Assembly: GCA_963734965.1 (NCBI GenBank) | Contig: CAVTJK010000004.1 | Coordinates: 1,302,001-1,366,000, forward strand | Reading direction: 5' to 3' | DNA: 64,000 bases | Source of the DNA: UBA4742 sp963734965 | GTDB lineage: Bacteria > Actinomycetota > Acidimicrobiia > Acidimicrobiales > Acidimicrobilacustridaceae | Part shown: one piece after another, positions 37,874-46,716 of the stretch | How positions within the stretch are numbered: position 1 is the first letter of the stretch | Layout of the letters: every line of letters starts with the position of its first letter | Made by a program: the position numbers and the translations under genes | Notes under the pieces: model-generated | The model's input: the letters and a program-made list of their open reading frames with translations, nothing else | Database searches by the model: none | What the model was told of the DNA's origin: nothing

Positions 37874-39762
37874 GTGCGCGAGGACTACCGCACGCCGGAC
37901 ACGCCGGCGGGCACGTTCCGGGTGCCCGGGGACATCCACGTCCACGTGGACGGCTGCCGCGATCCGGCCGAGATCTTCGACCTGCTCGAGCGCGAGGCCG
38001 AGCCCGCCAGCGACGGCCGGGCGCGCTTCCCCCGCAAGTTCAACCGCATCCTTCGCTTCGCCGGTGGCCCTCAGCGCGAGGACAAGGCGTTCGCCGAGAC
38101 CTACCGCTACCACACGCCGGGGTCGGCCCAGAAGGAGATGTTCAACTCGTTCTCGACGATCTGGCTGGGCCGCGGCGGCGAGCTTGAGCCCGACGCGGTG
38201 GCCACCCTGGCGCAGATCCTGCACTCGATCTCGGATCAGGCTCACGCTGTCGTCGAGCTCGAACGCGTCATCGGAGTGCTCGAACCAGACGGCAGTTGGA
38301 ACGAGGCCGACGAGCCGCGGGTGGCCGATCCGGAGTCCCTCGACTCGCCTGAGCTGGCCGAATTCCGTCGGCTCACGACGAGCGGCATCGAGGTCCACCA
38401 CTCGATCGACTTCCCCAAGGCCGCCGACGCGGACGATCCCGACACGATCCAGGAGCCGCTGGTCCCCGTCGACCAGCTCCCGACCTGGCCCAACCTCGGC
38501 GGGTGGTTCCTGTTCGACAAGGGGACGTTCTGGTCGTACCGGTCCAGCGAGTTCGTCGATCGCTCGTCCGAATACCACTACGCGGTGCACGTCGGCCAGA
38601 AGCGGCTGACCGACTACCTCGAGGCGCTCGGTCACGAGTACACGTTGCGGACCCTCGTCGAGCAGGTCCTCGGCATCTGGCGCGGCGGTGCCCAGCCGGC
38701 CAAGGTCGAGCCGATCCATCCCGGCGCTGGGCGAGTGGGAGATGTCGGCTCCGCCCGGCGGCCACGTGTGGGTCATCGCCGCCAACTTCCTGGGCGACAG
38801 CAGCCCCGATGTGAATCGGGCCATGCTCCAGAACCTCGGCGAGGGCGTCACCTACACCTACTTCCTGCACACCCACGCCGACGTCCTGCGGCTCGGTCTG
38901 CTGCGCGACGAGCTCGAGGAGAGCCTGATCGGCCTCGGCAGCACGCGATCGACAAGGCGCGCCGCATCGTCGCCGAGCACATCCGCTACGTCTTGCTGTC
39001 GCCCGAGCTGGGCATCGACGATCACCTGATGCGCTTGCTCAAGATCGACTACTTCCTCTGCCCCTTCGACGAGCAGATGGGCGGGTACCGCCTGGACTCG
39101 TCGGGCCTGTCCGGCGAGCGGATCAGCGCCGAGGACGGCGCGTACCTGGTGGCGGCGCTGAGCCCGTTGATCGACGCCAAGATCCGGGGCCTGTTCTCGT
39201 CGGCCGAGGAGTCGTGGGCGCCGAAGATCGTCCTACCAGGCGGTCGTGTGCACCGACCTCGAGGAGTCGGCCGTCGACCAGGACCAGGATCCCTGGCTGA
39301 AGATGCTGGCCGCCTACGACCGGATCGTCGCTCGCGAGGTGAGCATGCACGGCGGCCTGCTGCGAGGTCGTCCGCCCGGTGCGCAACGGCTACCTGCTGG
39401 TGTTCGAGCAACCGAGGAACGCCGCCTCGTGGGCCAAGCGCCTGCAGTTCGAGGTGCAGTGGCACAACGAGCGAGGCGGTGCGCAGTCCGGCGGGCGGGG
39501 TCTGGCCATCCCCGGCCACAACATCGCGCTGGGCTACGGGCCCGTGTCGCGGGTGCTGCGCGCCCACGGCTACGACTACATCGGCGGCGCGATCGACGAC
39601 TGCATCGGTCTGGCCGGCACGCTCCGCGAGGGCCTCATCGGGATGTCGAGCAAGTTCGCCGACCAGTACGAGAGCCACGTCGGCAAGAAGGAGTTCCTGG
39701 CCACGGCGAGCCCGTCGTCGGATCCTGAGCTCGGTTGGCTGACCGTGCTCGAGTGGCCGTAG
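37874..39762 (+). CDS. Unrecognised large protein with C-terminal pseudo-cyclase domain (three or more frameshifts)
   Basis: About 630 residues, beginning VREDYRTPDTPAGTFRVPG either as a separate GTG start or as a continuation of the cyclase. The N-terminal 420 residues (HVHVDGCRDPAEIFDLLERE, FPRKFNRILRFAGG, YHTPGSAQKEMFNSFSTIWL, then GGHVWVIAANFLGDSSPDVN) match no family I know. A helical middle follows (ELGIDDHLMRLLKIDYFLCP). After a shift near 39237 the last 170 residues resemble a cyclase domain: VVCTDLEESA keeps the first metal Asp, but GGRVVRPVRNGYLLVFEQP has Asn in place of the second. That suggests an inactive, regulatory cyclase partner. Other frame changes fall near 38735, 38938 and 39365. 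Confidence 0.6.
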
Positions 39763-39785
39763 CGAACCGCGACGCTGCGGTTCGC
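39762..39785. terminator. Bidirectional hairpin between pseudo-cyclase gene and module B
   Basis: GCGAACCGC and GCGGTTCGC form a perfect 9-bp stem with a 6-base loop at the stop of the rightward gene and 20 bases after the leftward module B gene 1. No T-run. Probable convergent terminator. Confidence 0.55.
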
Positions 39786-39804
39786 CAGGCCGATCCGGTG
39801 TCGC

Positions 39805-40338
39805 TCAGGTGGCCGGGAGCTGGTCGATCTGCTTGTTCAGCTGGTCCAGGGTCGAGTTCCAGAGGTCCGTGAGCGTGTTGGACTTGTCGATCGCGGCGTT
39901 GTAGGTGTCGGGATCGATTCCGTTCTCACCGGCCTGCAGCACCTCACTCGAGGCGGCGGTGCCCTGATCGTTGAGCTGACCGAGCTGGTGGACCGTCACC
40001 AGCCCGGTGGCCAGCGAGTCGTCCTCGGTGCTCGCGACGGACTGGGTGTGAGCCAGTTGCGACTGCGACTCCGCGGTGTCGGTGCGGGTTCGCTTGAGTT
40101 GGGCCGCCGCCGTGGTGCGCTGGGCGACGGCGTCGCGGTGGCTCTGGCCCGCTCGGCTCATCAGGAAGGCAGCGCCACCGATCAACGCCACCGAGGCGAC
40201 GAGACCGACGATCAACCAACGCGACAGGCGACGCTTGGGAGGCCGCACCGGCGACGCCACGATGGCGGCCGGATCCGGCGAGGCCTCGGCCGCGGGACAG
40301 GACGGATCAGCCACTGGGGCAACGACGAACTCATCCAT
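39805..40338 (-). CDS. Membrane module B, gene 1: single-pass helical protein
   Basis: An intact 177-residue paralogue of the gene at 35316. It has an Ala/Pro-rich tail, a basic RPPKRRLSRW stretch, a transmembrane helix (LIVGLVASVALIGGAAFLM) and an outside helical domain (LKRTRTDTAESQSQLAHTQS, TEDDSLATGLVTVHQLGQLN, then TLDQLNKQIDQLPAT). The ATG lies eight bases inside gene 2 (ATGGATGA). It is the last gene of a leftward three-gene operon. Family unknown; the two long helices suggest coiled-coil association with gene 2. Confidence 0.8.
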   Translation of the reverse strand: MDEFVVAPVADPSCPAAEASPDPAAIVASPVRPPKRRLSRWLIVGLVASVALIGGAAFLMSRAGQSHRDAVAQRTTAAAQLKRTRTDTAESQSQLAHTQSVASTEDDSLATGLVTVHQLGQLNDQGTAASSEVLQAGENGIDPDTYNAAIDKSNTLTDLWNSTLDQLNKQIDQLPAT

Positions 40339-41041
40339 GGAGCGTCTCCTTCAGGTTCTGGGCGGCGGCTTGGGCCGCGGTGATGGCCTTGTCGGCGGCC
40401 GCGCTCTTCTGGGCGAGATCGGCCAGCGCCGGATCGCCTTGGCTCTTGAGCAGGGCGACGCTGGCCGCGATCTGGCCCTGGTTGTAGAGGTCGGCGGCCT
40501 GGTTGGTGATGTCGGTGAAGTGGTTCTCGGCGTCGACGGCGGCGTCCATGGCCGTACCCAGATCGGTCATCGTCGAGTCGATGGCCGCGGTCTCGGACGT
40601 GATCTTGGTGCGCAGCGCATCGGCACGCCGGCCCTGAGCCCGGACCTGGTCGGTGTGGCGATCGAGGACGACCGCCTGACCACGGATGTGTGAGGCATCC
40701 GAGAACACGGTTCGGCTCACGACCGCCAACGTCGCCGCCCCGAGCACGAGCACCGCGCAGACGATCACCATCACGACGTTCCAGGGATTGCGGCGCGTCT
40801 CGACCGTCGGCTGGTCAGCGTCGGGGAGCTCGGTCTCGGGCACCGTTGCGGCCTCCACCGTCGGGTCGACCGAGGTCGCCTCGGTGGTGATCGGGGTCGG
40901 CAGACCGACCTGGGACGGCCCGGCCGCGATCGGGTCGAACCGAGGCGCCACGAACGGCGGCGGCGTCGGAGGTTGCTGGGGCGGCCCGAAGCGGCGGTCC
41001 GACGACCATCCCGTGCCGCCGATGTCACCGAAGTCGGTCAT
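40331..41041 (-). CDS. Membrane module B, gene 2: single-pass protein with proline-rich cytoplasmic tail
   Basis: An intact 236-residue protein. The first 85 residues are Pro/Thr-rich and probably cytoplasmic (GPPQQPPTPPPFVAPRFDP), then TRRNPWNVVMVIVCAVLVLG forms the membrane helix. The outside region is helical (DRHTDQVRAQGRRADALRTK, TMTDLGTAMDAAVDAENHFT) and ends AAAQNLKETLHG. It is paralogous to the gene at 35851 but carries the extra tail. It overlaps both neighbours (ATGA with the upstream gene, ATGGATGA with gene 1). Confidence 0.8.
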   Translation of the reverse strand: MTDFGDIGGTGWSSDRRFGPPQQPPTPPPFVAPRFDPIAAGPSQVGLPTPITTEATSVDPTVEAATVPETELPDADQPTVETRRNPWNVVMVIVCAVLVLGAATLAVVSRTVFSDASHIRGQAVVLDRHTDQVRAQGRRADALRTKITSETAAIDSTMTDLGTAMDAAVDAENHFTDITNQAADLYNQGQIAASVALLKSQGDPALADLAQKSAAADKAITAAQAAAQNLKETLHG

Positions 41042-41508
41042 GACGGCCGCCCTCCCGTCGATCCAAATCCCGCCACCCGGCCGGTACCGGCCAGACGTTC
41101 GAACTCCGAGCCCGACAGCGTCACCCGCTCGGGTCCCACGTCCAGCGTCGTACGGCCACCGGGAGTCCCCTCGACTCGGGGCTCCCCAACCGTGGCCATG
41201 ACCCTTGACGGCAGGCCGCGCCAGAAACTGCGGGCCATGAGGACGACGCCGTCATCGGTGACGGCCAGCCCGCGCGGCGGTCGGATCTCGTTGATGACGA
41301 ACCAGACCAGCAGGACGCCGGGGATGAAGACGACCCCGAGCATGAGTCCGACGATGAACACGGCGGCGAACGCCGCGGTGGCGACCGCCGCTCCGGTCGT
41401 CATGCGGGCATGGGCCCGACCCAGGACGTAGGCGTCGAGATGACTCCCCGTCGGCAACAGGGCCTGAGCCGCCGTCGCCCCCTTCGATCGATTCCGCTCA
41501 CTCACCAT
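41038..41508 (-). CDS. Two-helix membrane protein heading module B
   Basis: A 156-residue protein starting at ATG 41508 with GGGGAGGC upstream. Residues 1-35 are cytoplasmic, followed by a pair of membrane helices (AVATAAFAAVFIVGLMLGVV and FIPGVLLVWFVINEI), then a beta-rich cytoplasmic domain (GLAVTDDGVVLMARSFWRGL) resembling bacterial PH-like or YdbS-like domains. Module A has no equivalent. Its stop overlaps the start of module B gene 2, so it probably joins that complex. Confidence 0.75.
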   Translation of the reverse strand: MVSERNRSKGATAAQALLPTGSHLDAYVLGRAHARMTTGAAVATAAFAAVFIVGLMLGVVFIPGVLLVWFVINEIRPPRGLAVTDDGVVLMARSFWRGLPSRVMATVGEPRVEGTPGGRTTLDVGPERVTLSGSEFERLAGTGRVAGFGSTGGRPS

Positions 41509-41677
41509 GTCTGCCTCCCCGAAGCATCCGGACGCCGGCGACGCCACCGATGTGGCGCCCATCGCGGCGCCAACTCACTGTCGCCGGTGGCTCGCCGCCC
41601 GTCCGTCTCGTGGCTGACACGTGGTGTGTGTCCGAGCTGACCACGGATGTCGGCTGCCGAGCGACGAGGTCAGGCCC

Positions 41678-43151
41678 TCACGTCGAGCCCGCCGATGGAG
41701 CGGTGCGTGCGGCTAGTTCCGCGCCGACCAGACGTCGAGGGCGTTGGTGAAGGAGTCTGTTCCAGGTGTCGAGGTGAGGCCAGTGGGCGGCGACCTCGGC
41801 GGTGGCTTCGGCGACGGTCATCGTCGGGTGTCGCGACAGCAGCCAGGCCCGCAGGATCAGACCGGTGCGAGAGCGACCACCGTGGCAGTGCACGATCACC
41901 GGCTGCCCGGCTGCGACGGCGGCGGTCATGGTGTCGATGACGTCGTCGAGCACGTCGGTGAGGGCGAGGTTGCGACCGGGGCCGTCCTGGTCGACCATCC
42001 AGACCTGCCTCCGCTCCGGGTGGGCGTCGAGCCGGCCGAAGGTGCGGGACAGGGACACGATCACCGCGTCGTCGGCGAGGCGTCCGGCCTCGAGGGCGCT
42101 GACCACGCCCGGGAAAGCTGGCCGCGTAGACCAGATCGTCCTCCCAGACGAGCGTCGGTTCGACGACGTGCTCGCGTGGCGGATCGGCGGCCGATCCGGA
42201 CTTGTGGGTGAGCAGAGATCGGGCCATGCCTTCGAGTGGCTTCGAGGCCGAGCCCGCTGTCGGCCCGGCCGATGAGGCTGCCGTGGAGGTGCACGGTCCA
42301 CCGCGAGGGGATGGCGCCGATGCTGTAGCGCGCACCGGCCAGCCCGCCGGCGATGCAGGCGACCGTGTCGGTGTCGTGGCCGAGATCGATCACTGCCGCG
42401 GAGGCAGTCCTCGAATGACTCGGTTGTGCGCAGCGACCACACCGCTTGAGCCAGCGCGGGCCAGACGGCGCCGTTGCCGACTTGGTCGCGATGAGGGTCG
42501 TAGTCCGGACCGAGCCGGTACGCGTACGGCTCGACCAGGTCGGGATCGATGAGCTTCGAGCGCGTCGTCGATGTGGTCGAGCGGATCCTGGCCGTCGAGA
42601 GCGACGCGGATGAGCTCGTGGTAGATGGCGCACCCCTCCCCCGCCGCCGGGTCGCCGTGCGTGAGCATCGAGATGCGCCGGGCCGCGTCCATGGTCTGGT
42701 CGGGGCCGGCGTCGGCGAAGTAGAGCGCGGCCGGGACCGTGCGCATGAGCGATCCGTTGCCGGCGGCGTGGCCGGTGGACACGAAGTGGTCGGCGGCAGC
42801 GTGGGCCCACCCGGCGCTCGAGGTCAGGACGCTGCGGGTCTGGTTGCCGACGTCCTTGGGTCGCCCGGCCACCCACTGGCGGAAGCGATCGAAGATGTCG
42901 GCCTCGTCGAGGCCGTCGCGTTCGAGCAGGGATTGGGCCAGGAGCAGCCCCATCTGGCTGTCGTCGGTCCACTCGGCGGGCTCCCACGTGACGTTCCCGA
43001 CCATCTCACCAGGGTCGAGCAGCACCCGTGTCGGGAAGGCCGCCGAGAACTCGCCCGGCGACCCGAACTCGAACGGCGCCCCGAGGGCATCGCCCACCAC
43101 CGCCCCGACCAGGGCCCCCGTGGCCCGCTCGATCCGCGCCGAATCGCTCAT
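41678..43151 (-). CDS. ADP-ribosylglycohydrolase fused to a dual-specificity/tyrosine phosphatase domain (several frameshifts)
   Basis: About 490 residues. The N-terminal 330 are a DraG-type hydrolase: ATGALVGAVVGDALGAPFEF, WTDDSQMGLLLAQSLL with the metal-binding Thr-Asp-Asp, NGSLMRTVPAAL and, after frame changes near 42550 and 42400, AVIDLGHDTDTVACIAGGLA with the second Asp set. A linker follows with shifts near 42230 and 42110. The C-terminal 140 residues are a Cys phosphatase with PVIVHCHGGRSRTGLILRA (HCxxGxxR loop). The enzyme would remove ADP-ribose from a protein or small molecule and phosphate from a partner. The ATG overlaps the stop of an upstream NTPase remnant (ATGA). Confidence 0.78.
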
Positions 43152-43330
43152 GAGATCTCCATTCTGGGCAACGCCTCGATGGCGGCGACCGCCGTGGCCA
43201 GGCGCTGCTCGGGACTGCCGGTCACTTCGACGAACGGTTCGGGCCGCTTGAGCAACTCCTCGCGGAAGCGTGCGGTCATCCAACCCCGTTTGTCCTCGCC
43301 GTCGCGAGTGCCGTCCTGCGAACCCTGAGT
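43148..43330 (-). pseudogene. C-terminal remnant of a P-loop NTPase gene
   Basis: The last 60 codons read GEDKRGWMTARFREELLKRP and EPFVEVTGSPEQRLATAVAA, a typical end of NadR/AAA-type kinase-like NTPases. No Walker motif is present upstream, and the preceding sequence is unrelated. Its stop overlaps the start of the ADP-ribosylglycohydrolase gene by four bases, so the two were once an operon. Confidence 0.5.
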
Positions 43331-43531
43331 GAGCTTCAGCGATCGTGTCGCAAGTGCCCAATCGCTGCGGCAGGGAGCGCATTCAGCGACGCGATTCGGT
43401 TGAGGAGTCGTTGGGTTGATCGAGCGTGCAGTTGTGTTCATCTGGCTAAAGCGTCAGCCTCGATGCGACGAAGGTGTCACGGTGGAGACGGGACGGGGCG
43501 CGGACACTGGCCAGCTGAGACGCGGCACCCG

Positions 43532-44893
43532 ATGACTCGTTGGTCACGGCTACCACGGCTGATGATTCCTCTGGTGGCGATCCTGCTGGCGGCCACTGCT
43601 TGTCAGGACTGGACTCAGTTCGGAGGGGCGCGTCCCACACCGGCAACGCCAGCGACGAGACCGCCATCGGCGTGAGCAACGTGTCCGGCCTGCAGCCCGT
43701 GTACTCCTTCCCCCTGAGCACAACCCGTGGCTATCTGTACTCGGTTGGCATGGTCACCAGCAACGGGAAGCTCTTCGCCGCCGGCACCAACAACCTGATC
43801 GCGGTGGACCTCGCGGGATCGACCAACTGCGCGGGTACGCCCAAGGTGTGCCAGCCGTTGTGGAGCGCCAACCTGCCGGCGGGCACCCAGAACCCGTCTC
43901 AGCCCGTGGTCGCGAACGGCGTCGTCTATCAGACCTCCGAGGGAGCCAACGGCAGCCAGAAGGGCGAGTTGCTGGCCTACGACGCCAACGGCGTCACCAA
44001 CTGCTCGGGGACCCCCGTGGTCTGCCAGCCGCTGTGGACGGCCTCCGTCCAGGCCGCCTCCCCGCCTGTGGTCGACAACGGAGTCCTGTTCGTCTCGGAC
44101 TTTCAGTTCTCGGCGACGGAGCTCAAGGCGTTCGACGCCAATGGGGTCACCAACTGTTCGGGCACCCCGGTCGTCTGCCAACCGTTGTGGACGGCCAGCA
44201 TCCTTTCGGGCACGGTCCCGGCGGTGGCGAACGGCAAGGTCTACCTGGCCGGCCGGGTGAGCGGGATCGTGAACGGGAACCCATTCATCGGCGTCTACGA
44301 CGAGGCCGGCACCACCGGATGCGCCGGCACGCCGACGGTGTGCCAACCGCTCTACACCGTGACCCTGCCCGACAACCCGGTCGGATCCGTGGACGTCACC
44401 GACGGGACCGGCTACATCAGCAACGGCACCGAGCTCGTGGCTTTCGACGCCACCGGTACCGCCAACTGCGCCGGATCGCCACTGGTCTGCCAGCCCCTGT
44501 GGACCGCCACGACCGGTGACAACTACCCGAGCAGCAGCACTCCCGCCGTGGCCAACGGCCGGGTCTACGCCTACAACGACCAAACCGGGACGCTGTTTGC
44601 GTTCGACCGCGGCCGGTTCGGAGGGATGCTCAGGCACCCCAAAGACCTGCCTACCTGAGTTCACCGGCTCGAGTGGCCCGCACGGCGAGATCTCCCCGCT
44701 GGTAGCCAACGGACTCGTCTTCACTGCGGGCACCGCGTGGGATGCCGCAGGAGCCGACAACTGCACCGCCCAGGTGCCTTCGACCTGCCAGCCCATAGCC
44801 ATCACGGGTGCGGGCACGTACACCACCACGGTCTCCCACGGGACACTCCTCGTGCGCAATGCGTCCGGGATCGTCGCCTTCAAGCTCCCGTAG
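43532..44893 (+). CDS. Lipoprotein with seven disulfide-loop beta-propeller repeats (two frameshifts)
   Basis: The N-terminus is a lipoprotein signal (LPRLMIPLVAILLAATAC, lipobox LAATAC). The mature part, about 430 residues, is a PQQ/YVTN-like propeller with seven units that each carry a Cys-x7-Cys (or similar) loop: TNCAGTPKVCQPLW, two of TNCSGTPVVCQPLW, GCAGTPTVCQPLY, NCAGSPLVCQPLW, GCSGTPKTCLPEF and NCTAQVPSTCQPI. Frame changes fall near 43630 and 44625. Strands such as LLAYDANGV and ELVAFDATGT repeat with them. Cysteine pairs probably form disulfides outside the membrane. It may be a scaffold or ligand-binding protein. Confidence 0.75.
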
Positions 44894-45127
44894 CGACCGC
44901 GCCGAAGCGCTCGCTGAGGGTCTCACACGCGTGCTCCGTGGCGGTGACTCATCGGGCCCGCTCAATCGCTCCCGGTCCTCGGCAGGTCAGCGGAGGTGAG
45001 ACGAGCGTTGTTGGCGGCAACGGTGCCGTTGGCCCATCCCGCCGCGTCGTAGCCGCCGCGAAGTCTCGACCGCTTCAGCGGGCCGAATCGTGCCTCGACC
45101 TGGGTCGGTGACGAGGGTGCGGCTTCG
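44894..45127. other. Interval with an unassigned leftward fragment
   Basis: A leftward frame (GYDAAGWANGTVAANNARLT) with a plausible stop occupies much of this interval but has no start and no recognised family. No other feature is seen. Confidence 0.3.
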
Positions 45128-45424
45128 TCACCCACCGGCCATGGCGCCGATGACGTGGAGGGGCTCGTCGCCCTTGGCCACCACCTCCGGTAGCGGAGCA
45201 TCGGGCGACTCCAGCGACAGGTCCTCCTCGCAGGCGAAGAACCGGATGTACGGCCGGCGGCGCTGGGTGGCGGGATCGCGCAGCGTCCCGCTGAGCATCG
45301 GATAGGTCGCCTCGAGCGCGTCGAGCACCCGCCGTTGCGTCGGCGGGTCGTCCACGTCGAGCTCGATCTCGCGCCCGACTCCCGCCAGCGTCCGCAGGTG
45401 ATGCGGGAGGCGAACGCGGATCAC
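45128..45424 (-). CDS. MoaD/ThiS-like sulfur-carrier protein
   Basis: A 98-residue ubiquitin-like protein, VRLPHHLRTLAGVGREIELD at the N-terminus and ending in the diglycine GAMAGG that is adenylated and thiocarboxylated in MoaD and ThiS. It overlaps the BNR-repeat gene upstream by four bases. A MoaE-like gene lies at 58577, 13 kb away, and could be its partner; the BNR/MoaD pairing also suggests a separate role. Confidence 0.85.
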   Translation of the reverse strand: MIRVRLPHHLRTLAGVGREIELDVDDPPTQRRVLDALEATYPMLSGTLRDPATQRRRPYIRFFACEEDLSLESPDAPLPEVVAKGDEPLHVIGAMAGG

Positions 45425-46536
45425 GGCAGTGTCTGAACCTCGACCGACAGCACGCGTGGAAGATCGCGCACGATCGGTTCCCAGGTGTCACCCTCGTCCG
45501 ACGAGCCGTAGACCTGGCCACCAGTCGTCCCGAAGTAGAGGCCGCACGGATCGAGGGAGTCGACGGCCATGGCGTCGCGCAGCACGTTCACGTAGCAGTC
45601 GCTCTGCGGCAGCCCTCTCGTCAGCGGCTCCCACTCGTCGCCCCCGGTGCGGCTGCGGTACACGCGCAGCTTGCCTTCGGGCGGGTAGTGCTCGGAGTCG
45701 CTCGTGATGGGCACGACGTAGACGGTGTCGGGCTCGTGAGCGTGGACCGCGATCGGGAAGCCGAAGTCGCTCGGCAGGTTGCCGCTGATCTCGCGCCACG
45801 AATCACCGCCGTCGTCGCTGCGCATGACATCCCAGTGCTTCTGCATGAACAGCACATCGGGTCGCGACGGGTGCCGAGTGATGCGGTGCACGCAGTGGCC
45901 GACCTCGGCATCGCCATCGGGGATGCCCTCGGAGTGCAGGCCGCGGTTGGCCGGCTTCCAGGTTTCGCCTCCGTCCTCGGAACGGAACACACCCGCGGCC
46001 GAGATGGCCACGTGCAGACGATCAGCGTCGGTGGGATCGATGAGCACGGTGTGCACGCACATGCCGCCGGCGCCCGGCTGCCAGCTCGGCCCCGAGTCGT
46101 GGGTGCGCAGACCGGGCAGCTCCGTCCACGACGCGGCCCCGTCGGTCGACTTGAACAGCGCCGCGTCCTCCGCGCCGGCGTACACGACGTCGGGGTCGGT
46201 CGGCGACGGCTCGAGGTGCCAGATCCGGGCGAACTCCCACGGGTGAGGCGTCCCGTCGTACCACTGGTGCGTGCCCGTCGCACCCTCGTAGGCGAACTGG
46301 TTCCCGGCCGGCTGCCACGACGCTCCCCCGTCGTCGGAGCGCTGGACGATCTGCCCGAACCACCCCGTCGACTGCGAGGCGTACAGGCGCGTGGGATCAC
46401 TCGGGGCGCCGACCAGGTGATAGATCTCCCAGCCGCCGAAGTGCGGTCCGCTCACCTCCCAATCGGCCCGCTGCGCATCCGACGTCAGCGTGAACGCACC
46501 CTTGATCGTTCCGACAAGCACCTGCACCGTGGTCAT
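45421..46536 (-). CDS. BNR/YCF48-type beta-propeller protein
   Basis: An intact 371-residue protein without signal peptide. Asp-box/BNR units recur: SDDGGASWQPAG, STDGAASWTELPG, SEDGGETWKPAN, SDDGGDSWREIS and SSDEGDTWEPIV, each SxDGGxxW. They build a five- to seven-bladed propeller. Members are annotated as exo-alpha-sialidase-like or glycosyl hydrolase by fold, but catalytic residues are not evident. It is the first gene of a two-gene unit with the MoaD-like carrier. Confidence 0.82.
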   Translation of the reverse strand: MTTVQVLVGTIKGAFTLTSDAQRADWEVSGPHFGGWEIYHLVGAPSDPTRLYASQSTGWFGQIVQRSDDGGASWQPAGNQFAYEGATGTHQWYDGTPHPWEFARIWHLEPSPTDPDVVYAGAEDAALFKSTDGAASWTELPGLRTHDSGPSWQPGAGGMCVHTVLIDPTDADRLHVAISAAGVFRSEDGGETWKPANRGLHSEGIPDGDAEVGHCVHRITRHPSRPDVLFMQKHWDVMRSDDGGDSWREISGNLPSDFGFPIAVHAHEPDTVYVVPITSDSEHYPPEGKLRVYRSRTGGDEWEPLTRGLPQSDCYVNVLRDAMAVDSLDPCGLYFGTTGGQVYGSSDEGDTWEPIVRDLPRVLSVEVQTLP

Positions 46537-46716
46537 CGCCGCCTCCTGGGTCCGAGGTCCTGCACAGTCTGACCCAGCGCCGCCCTCGAATTCATCGGCG
46601 ACGGCCGCGACCCGGCTGCTGGTCGGACCTGTGGCGAGCCCGAAGCTCGCGTTCTCGTCCGCACGACCTCGAGAACGTCGAATTTGATGGGTATCGGCGC
46701 GGCCCGGCGGCCCGCG

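Noticed and set aside
43830..44800. DNA-level tandem repeat at the NCSGTPVVCQPLW units
   Set aside because: The units are diverged at DNA level and belong to protein repeats of one gene, so they are not a mobile or satellite repeat.
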